Shown here: positions 57,560 to 64,000 of the stretch, one piece after another
Layout: the number at the start of each line of letters is the position of its first letter
Numbering within the stretch: the first letter of the stretch is position 1
NCBI GenBank assembly: GCA_010015655.1
Contig: ML976742.1
Coordinates: 267,334 to 331,333 of the forward strand
Length of the DNA: 64,000 nt
Reading direction: 5' to 3'
Origin: Bimuria novae-zelandiae CBS 107.79
Taxonomy: Eukaryota > Ascomycota > Dothideomycetes > Pleosporales > Didymosphaeriaceae
Translations under genes and position numbers: made by a program
Notes under the pieces: generated by a model
Told to the model about the DNA's origin: nothing
The model's database searches: none
The model's input: the letters and a program-made list of their open reading frames with translations, nothing else

Positions 57560-59150
57560 AGATACTATCGTGTTAGTTATTAATTCTATACTAAACGTCG
57601 TACTAATAATTACTCTACTTCCTCCTTAGAGCTACTCTCTTCCTCTATAATAATAACCCCTTGCTCTACGCTTCTTACCTTGCGAACACGTTAAGTAGGC
57701 TCTTAATTAGTTTAAGAAAGAACTTCTATAAGACTTACAAAGAGATTATTTAGATTAGTTATAACTTTATAGCGTTTTAGCAGGTTAGCTTGCTCTACCT
57801 GCTTACGCAAGAAAGCAATCTTACAGTCTTATATAGTAACTATTATTAAGGTATAGTTAAACGCTGTGGTAGTAAGCTAAACGCATCGTCGTGTAGTTAG
57901 TAAGAAGTTCTTTCTAGAAAATAGCTTTATAATATTGCTGCCGCGTTTTAGCGTCCTAATATCTATAGTAGAAGGGGGTGGTGTTGACGGCCGTTCGCGC
58001 ACTACTACCTAGCGAGAACCTAAGGGCTTCCTTACGCTCTTAGGGTATATGCCTGTTACCTTCCACCCAGATCGGATGCACTGCTCTTGAAGGCCAATTT
58101 TACGTACTTTTGCATAAAATTCGAGAAACTTAGCCTTCCTAAGCTTTGTTTTATTTGTCTAAGCTATATATTCGCTAATAAAGCGCCAATACGCCGCCTT
58201 TAGACTTAAGAAACAGCCTAAATCTAAAGGCTAGAGTAAATGTGAAGTATAAGCAGGGAAAAAGAGTAAGTAGATATTATTTAAGTAATATATAGTTATA
58301 AATTTGTCTAAAGTATAACTACAAATTTGTCTAAAGTATAACTACTATAGCTGTTAACAATAAGTAACCGTGCCTTAGAGGGATTATCAGGCTTAGTCTA
58401 TAGCAAAAACACCTTTTCTAGCCACTTAATAGCAATATTATTACTTGTCTATCTATTTTGCAAAAAGGTAACATACTAGCCTAGGTTCTAAGCTAAAAAC
58501 TCCTTCTTAAACTACTGCTCCTGGATACTCTTAGCCTTAAAGATAATAAGGGGGTCTAGAGCGACGCCGAGCGCAGAGATATACTCTACTATAAAGGTCT
58601 AAGTGTAGGTATTTATTATCTTAACTAGTACGGCGTTCGGGCTCTCCTGCGAGGAGCCTATAATAAGCCTATTAATGCCCTAGCCCTCTATAATACTGCC
58701 CTTATTAACATTATACCTACGCCGGGGGGGAATCTAGCTTACCGTTTCGTACAGGTTAAACAAGTGCCTAATATTTTTTAAAGTAGCCTTATTTACGCGT
58801 TCCCAGCTAGTCTAGTAACCTAACTTTAATTTAATAGCTAAGTAGCGTTATATAAAGTGACTAGTCTACTTTTTCCTTAAGTTCTTATAGTTACCTTATT
58901 ACTTAAGAATAGTAATTATAATAGCCTACACTTGCGCGTGCGTTAGCGTATAACTAAGGGCCTTTTACTAGAAAATTTATTTCTTTAGAAGCTTTTCTTA
59001 AATAGTTATAAGCTATTATTTACTATTATAAGCGTATTAATAGGGTTAGGCACTATTAAAGTGGCCGCGAAGAGTGTTGCGTGGGACCCTATATTAGGTA
59101 GTAGTAGTGGCTAAAGCGACCCTAGATTTAAGGTCTATAAGCGCATTCTA
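57560..59150 (-). pseudogene. pogo-type transposase remnant
   Basis: The minus frame with stops reads LIIGSSQESPNAVLVKIINT, then ISALGVALDPLIIFKAKSIQ. The second catalytic region is LLIVNSYSSYT, near 58360-58330, with Asp changed to Asn. After the PAHTSHxxQPLD-like region comes RRRIGALLANI and a C-terminal KVRKIGLQEQC-like stretch. The arrangement is that of Fot1/pogo transposases. It is inactive. Confidence 0.75.
58300..58345 (+). repeat. perfect 23-bp tandem duplication
   Basis: The unit AAATTTGTCTAAAGTATAAC plus TAC occurs twice back to back (58300-58322 and 58323-58345) inside the transposase remnant. 23 bp is not a multiple of three, so it also shifts the frame. Confidence 0.9.
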
Positions 59151-60860
59151 GACATCTTCTTCTATGTATCTAGCTATTTAAAGGTAGCGAAAATGGTGCA
59201 AAAAATATTTTTAAAATTAGTAAAGAATTAAGTTGTTTAAAGTTAATATTTAGTCGTGGTGTATGGTGGGGGGCGAGGTTGCGGGGCTGTCGGAAACTAT
59301 GGGGTGTCGGAAACGAGGGTGCCCGACTTACGACTTACACAGCCGGAATAATGTACACCGAACAAACTAGCGTCCTAGAGCTAGATCAAGCTATGTCATC
59401 AAGAGCTTATCTTTACTTTTACGACAATGGAACGAGGCCATACACTCCTACTGTGGGTAATGGGATCAGTCCTCCCATTCCACTGGAGTGCCCCAGTGGT
59501 AAGTGCACGTGGCCGAAGCATGAAACTCTGGGTCTGTGCAATAGGTGCGCGGATATCACTGACCGCCTCGAATTCGGTTGTCGGAACTCTGCTCTCGACT
59601 GGATACAGGCTCCTGTGGCTTATTATAATTTATCCGGTTGGGACAACCCTACCGGGTCAGCGTGCGGATGGTATCTCAAGGCGGATGATCCAATGTTGAT
59701 GGCAGGATATACCACTGACCTCAATACCAACCATACCGGAGAACTCCTTGTATCACGTTCACAACCACTATACGATATTTTCACAAGAGCTCCCCTCCCT
59801 GGCTACGCAGCGAAACTTAACGACACTCGGAACCCCTTATCGCATTTTGTCGTCGTCTCAGGCGGCGATGCGATACAGGTTCGGCAGAATGCAACACCAA
59901 TAGCGCACGAGTGCATAATCTCTGTAAGTGAACCTCGACTATCAAGCATGTTCTCCTTGTGAACATCAGAATCTGCGAGATACCACCCGAGTGGCGCTCC
60001 AGTTCCTCAAGTGTTCGTAGCAATACTTACACTCCCTGAACCTCTACTCTCGAACAGACTGGCTAACAAAAGCCGACCTCTAGTGGTGCGTCAAGACTCT
60101 GGATGCACAAGTATTCGGAGGCGCGTACACCGAGAATGTCACAACCACAACGTTCAATAAAACCTTTGGGCCTGACCCCTGGGACGTCTCCATAATCGAT
60201 GGGGACGATGGCATGCCCTTCGGCGTCGTCTTCTCTTATAAAGAGAACGTCACAGTCGTTGGACCCAGTGGCTTCGAATACACGCTTCTCAACGACACGC
60301 ACAACAATATTATGAGCATTTTTGACGACATTTTTCCCTCGTACTACACCCTTACCAACACGACAGATATGGTGCACGGTATGCTACGATTCCAGACATA
60401 CAGGACCTCCGCGTATCGCCTCCGTAACGAGTCCTACAACCCCTTCCTCTACCCTAACATCACGACGCAACTCGACAATATGGCGCTGGATCTCACCAAC
60501 ATAATACGCTCTGCCAACTCTCCCGGCTCGATCGAGATTGTGGCAGGCGTAGCCTTAGATCTTGTGAGCGTAGTAGAGGTGTCTTGGGAATTTCTCTCTC
60601 TTCCACTCGGGCTCCTACTTTTCAGCGGGATCTTCTTGGTGGCGACAATCGTGAGGAGCAAGATGGCAAAGGGCGTGGGAGTGTGGAAAACGTCGGCGAT
60701 CGCGGTGTTGCTGTACGGCCTGCCGGATGAGGTGAGGCGGAAGGTCATGGAAGCCAATGGCGAGGGAACGGCAAGCGAGAATGCGAAGAAGGCGCGTGTG
60801 AAGTGGATGGGTGGGCAGAGGTGGAGGATGTCGGGCGCGAGTGCATTAGACGCGTTATAG

Positions 60861-61289
60861 AGCTATAATATATAATTACCTTTAATTAGTAAGATAGCAA
60901 GTAAGGACAACGTGACTATAAGTAACGTTAAGTTACGTCTAGTAAGTAATATAGGCGAGGTAGCTAATAAGCTCTTAATATAGCTTAGTACGTTAAGTAT
61001 TAGTCTCCTTAATTAACTTATTATGAAAGTTAACGTTAAGTAAAAAGTTAGGTTTTTTATAACCTGCTAGCTATATACCGTACTTCTTATAAATCTTATT
61101 AATATATATATTTTAAATAAGCTAGATCTTCTTTTTCTAGTAATCTTAGATAACTTAGACGCCTAGGAACTAGGCTAGGTTTCTTACTACCTTAAGTCTA
61201 AATTAATTATATAGCTTATTTTTAAAGTCATAATGTAGATAAGTGTTTAAAGGGTAATACACTATTATTATATTATTAATATAAATAAA
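60861..61289 (-). repeat. copia remnant (minus), RIP-mutated
   Basis: The minus strand near 60990-60930 shows the segment before RNase H (ELISYLAYITY after a TAG), similar to 53640-53600. The rest is AT-rich debris up to the Fot1 element. Confidence 0.5.
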
Positions 61290-61291
61290 TA

Positions 61292-62020
61292 ACGTGTTTT
61301 ATCACTCAGCGGCGCACATCAGTCAGTGGCGCACCCCACCAGAATCGCAACGCGCCTTCCACCGCGCCCGCCATGCCTATAACGCAGCGCGCCTAGCAGG
61401 CCTAGAAAGAGGGCAGACTTGCTCTCTTAAAGCAGGCCTTTTAAATAAAGTAAATTTTAAGCTGCTAAAGGGCTATCGCTGTATACAGCGTCTTAAAAAT
61501 AACTTTTTATTAACGCGTTAACAGCGCTCTCCTATAAGCTATAGCTAATATTTAAAAACGCAAGCTATAGCTATCTAAGGAGTAAATACTTATTAAGTAA
61601 ATTTTTAACCTTAACTAACGCAGATTTCTGCCCTAGATTATTAACGTATAATAAATAGCTAATACTTTACTTATTACTTATAGCTAAAATCCTTTTTTTT
61701 AGCTAGTTAGTAAGTGCTAGGCAACGCGCTTTATTAATACCTAGCTAAAGCTCTAAATAAAGTAAAATAAGAAGTTTAACTTATAGCACGCGTAATATAA
61801 AAATCTAGTTATAATTCGCGCGTAGTTTAAGCTTATAAAAGAAATGTTGTAGTTATATAGCATAATTAATATAGATATTTATAACTTTAATAAGACTAGC
61901 TTTGTAATAGGCGTCGTAGTAACGTTAAAGGTTATTATAAGCTTTAATAGAGTTAGCTAAGTAACTACTATCTAGCCTAGCAATTATAAGTAGGTTATAA
62001 TAATTAAGGGGGTTAACGTA
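61292..62020 (+). mobile_element. 5' part of a Fot1/pogo element, cut by a gypsy LTR
   Basis: It follows a TA and starts ACGTGTTTTATCACTCAGCG, the terminus shared with the elements at 27865 and 29709. The plus strand carries a degenerate transposase from about 61371 to the NFNKTSFVIGV block near 61880. The element ends abruptly at the gypsy LTR at 62021. The 3' terminus is not in the window. Confidence 0.78.
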
Positions 62021-62553
62021 TGTTACGACCACGAACCCTATAAGGATGAAGAAGCCAGACAATTACGCCAAGAGAGTAATTGTTAACAAAGTAGCAGAGT
62101 TAACGGGACCTAACAGGGCGCGGGGCAGCTTAGTCAGCAGTCACGTGACAAAGTCCCGCATAAAGGGAAGTCCCATGGGACTACCGTAGTCCCTAGGACT
62201 ACAGGGCCTTGGCGGGACTACGAAGAAGGAATAGGCTAGTATATAGTGTGGCGACTTTCCTATTATTGTTTCCTTCCTCGTAGTTAACTTATATATCTTC
62301 TGTGCGAGTACATTCTCCTATACAGACTAATAGTTATCTTATTTATTATAAGATTAGATTATCTAGCCGCGCTAAGTGTCGCATCAACTTATACTACTAA
62401 ATAATCTATAAAGCACCACGATACCTTACCGCCCTAACCTAGATTAGAATAAGGTGTAAGAGCCTTATAACACTTTAACTACCCTACGGTACAATAGCAG
62501 GACCTAGTTCGACCACCGTAGCTCCGGCACCTAAGAAAAAGACTCTAAGAGAG

Positions 62554-63610
62554 ATGGTTATTAAACAAGCGGCTTAGATAGCCTAGTTACAGGAAATCAT
62601 TAACCAGATAAGCAAAAAGATAAGCTAATAGGAAAATGCGAAACATCAACCAAAGGTCCCGAAGCCCGAACCCTATTTAGGAAAGGGTTACCCAGGAACG
62701 TTCCTAACCTAGATAGAACTATTTATCCGTTACAACCTAGGAAAGTTTAATATAGAACAAGATAAAATCCTAGTTACCTATATAAACATGCAAGACAAGG
62801 TAGCCGCGTAGGCTAGACTAATAATTAACAATTTCCTTAAGAATAGCAAATTAGAGGATTATAGTTTAGACGCTACTAAAGACGCCTTTAAGAACTAGGA
62901 GTCTTTTCGTAAGGCCGTAAAAGGAATGTTCGGCACTATTAATAAAGGACATTAAGCCAAAATACGCCTCCAGCGCCTACGTTAGGAGAAATCGGCGGTA
63001 CTCTATACACTAGAGTTTAAACAGATCATAGCAGAACTTAAAGGATGGGGAGAAGCCCCACTTATAATTACCTACTATAATAGACTAAAAGAATTGGTTA
63101 AAGACAAATTAGTCCACTAAGGAAAAGCAGACGACCTAAAAGAACTTATTAATAATGTAATTAAAGCAGACAATTACCTATACGAACGTAAGCTGGAAAA
63201 ACAGCATAGTACTAGGCTACTTACTAGAAAAGAGAATCGATCTAGGCCCGTAGGAAGAGACCAGGACGGAGATGTTATTATAACTAATAAAGCCTAATAG
63301 TACAAAAAGAAGAACGGCAAGGGAAAACAGCTATATAGACTAAAGAAGAGTTACTAGGGCAAGAATAGTATCTCGTAGGAAGAGCGAAAACGGAGGTTTA
63401 AAGATAAAGCCTGCCTTTAATATAGCAAGCCAGGCCACTTTGCCAAAGACTGCAACGATTAGGAGACCAAGGTTAATATAACTAACCTCCTACGAGTAGC
63501 TATGGCCACCCTTACGCTAGTAGAAGCCAACGGAGTAGATCTCACGTAGGAGATCCTAGAGCTAATAGAAAAGGAAGAGAAACGAAAGACCCTTCCTAAG
63601 TACTAGATCT
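62554..63610 (+). pseudogene. gypsy gag remnant with zinc knuckle
   Basis: The frame from ATG 62554 reads the retrotransposon gag region (PYLGKGYPGTFLT, IELFIRYNLGKFNIEQDKIL, then FRKAVKGMFGTINKGH). At 63412-63453 is a zinc knuckle in which the second Cys has become Tyr and a Gln codon a stop (CL-stop-YSKPGHFAKDC). Several TAG/TAA codons make it inactive. It is less mutated than the gypsy copy at 1735-5096. Confidence 0.78.
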
Positions 63611-64000
63611 TTTAAAGACTAGCTAACGACACCTACTAGATGTGTAGTAGTGCGCTATATTAATTGTCTTAGTGTAAGGCAAAAGTGATTGTCTAAGGGG
63701 CACACGCATGGGACGCCTACTAGCTAGCAGAGAAACTACAGGGGCGCCTAAAATAATACCTACGCCAGATTACGATACAGGAATAATATAAATACGCTAA
63801 ATGGTGGTAATGCACGCGTAAAGGATGCCGACAACACTCTAAGGCTAGAGTTAGGGCCTCCTATTTTCCAGGAGGGTTAGAAAACTATAGGCTAAAGCAG
63901 AGCTAGTGTGTCCGATTACAGGGCCTCCGTGATCCTGCACTATTGAGAGTGTAGTAGAGAACGTGAGGCTGGCGCACCTCCAGTTGCGCACTATCTTAGA
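63611..64000 (+). repeat. gypsy internal region downstream of gag
   Basis: The frame continues with stops and includes a Cys/His-containing stretch (CTRKGCRQHSKARVRASYFP near 63810-63870) that I cannot assign to protease or another named domain. Confidence 0.45.

Larger units (their letters stand above)
57379..59328 (-). mobile_element. pogo/Fot1-type DNA transposon, RIP-mutated
   Basis: The 1950-bp element has inverted ends AGTCGGGCACCCTAGTTTCC (left) and the complement of AGTCGGGCACCCTCGTTTCC (right), flanked by TA (57377-57378 and 59329-59330). Inside each end the TTTCCGACACCCC word is repeated. The interior is RIP-mutated and codes on the minus strand. Confidence 0.9.
56281..60860 (+). 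pseudogene. DUF3176-family membrane protein gene split by a pogo transposon
   Basis: Exon 1 is 56281-57149 and the first intron 57150-57305 (GTAAGT...ACTAG). Exon 2 starts 57306 and runs into the transposon at 57377. Coding resumes after 59330, with an intron 59924-60083 and a last exon 60084-60860. The N-terminal 170 residues are polar and Ser/Pro-rich. Around residues 205-265 lie two membrane helices with the DUF3176 signature (WLVEIISWTISALSMAGIVA, then LPVSEALGQLKWIWF) and, across the intron, ELFDNASRGPWGSF. Downstream are the Cys-rich extracellular part (CPSGKCTWP, CNRCADIT), NATPIAHECIIS spliced to WCVKTLDAQV, N-glycosylation sequons, and a final helix (LSLPLGLLLFSGIFLVATIV). The family is fungal and of unknown function. 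A segment with the expected third helix appears missing next to the insertion. Confidence 0.82.
62021..64000 (+). mobile_element. Ty3/gypsy retrotransposon, 5' part, runs off the window
   Basis: The LTR starts TGTTACGACCACGAACCC. It contains the CCCTAGGACTACAGGGCC region and continues to roughly 62390, with the inner boundary uncertain. Gag follows. No right LTR lies inside the window. Confidence 0.8.

Noticed and set aside
1..64000. Search for CRISPR arrays, tRNA or rRNA genes
   Set aside because: No regularly spaced direct repeats, no cloverleaf with the usual B-box (GGTTCGANNCC) in context, and no rRNA-like blocks were seen; CRISPR is not expected in a fungus.

Overview
The window looks like part of a filamentous ascomycete (Pezizomycotina) genome. 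Evidence: short spliceosomal introns with GTAAGT/GTATGT donors, a DUF3176-type membrane protein gene, an NmrA-like gene, Fot1/pogo and hAT transposons, and Ty1/copia and Ty3/gypsy retrotransposons. Most of the window is AT-rich and full of TA dinucleotides, and its old reading frames are riddled with TAG/TAA stops where CAG, CAA or TGG would be expected. That is the signature of repeat-induced point mutation (RIP, C to T mainly at CpA). Class or genus cannot be fixed from this sequence alone.

Layout. 1-14.7 kb is an AT-rich repeat block: a minus-strand gypsy remnant, a Fot1/pogo fragment, a TA-flanked element with long inverted repeats that is split by a complete copia element (5889-11694, target duplication AAAAG), a solo LTR and a gypsy chromodomain remnant. 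14.9-27.7 kb is a GC-balanced gene island: a multi-pass membrane protein gene split by a 3.0 kb hAT element with a perfect 8-bp duplication, a conserved fungal gene with one in-frame TAG near its end, a decayed NmrA-like gene, one apparently intact unknown gene (23781-25388), then about 2.4 kb without a convincing gene. 27.9-31.5 kb holds two Fot1/pogo elements side by side sharing one TA, the first containing a 225-bp assembly gap. 31.5-52 kb is a nest: an old minus-strand copia has received two other copia elements (one of which carries a further copia inside it) and three probable solo LTRs. 52-54.9 kb holds gypsy and copia debris. 54.9-60.9 kb is a second gene island: a 3' fragment resembling the RNA helicase MAK5, a 288-bp hAT-type MITE, and a DUF3176 gene split by a RIP-mutated pogo element. 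60.9-64 kb is copia debris, a Fot1 element cut by a gypsy LTR, and the start of that gypsy element, which runs off the right edge.

How it fits together. Four of the five host genes are broken: two by transposons with clear target duplications, one by a single stop codon, one by general decay. The MAK5-like piece is a fragment. The AT blocks show several generations of transposition with intact target-site duplications, so insertion order can be read directly. I did not find a tRNA, rRNA, CRISPR array or biosynthetic core enzyme. I found no clearly new multi-gene system. The most informative signals are the datable gene disruptions, the nested copia stack, and the uneven RIP (LTRs and one integrase patch are nearly spared beside ruined coding regions).
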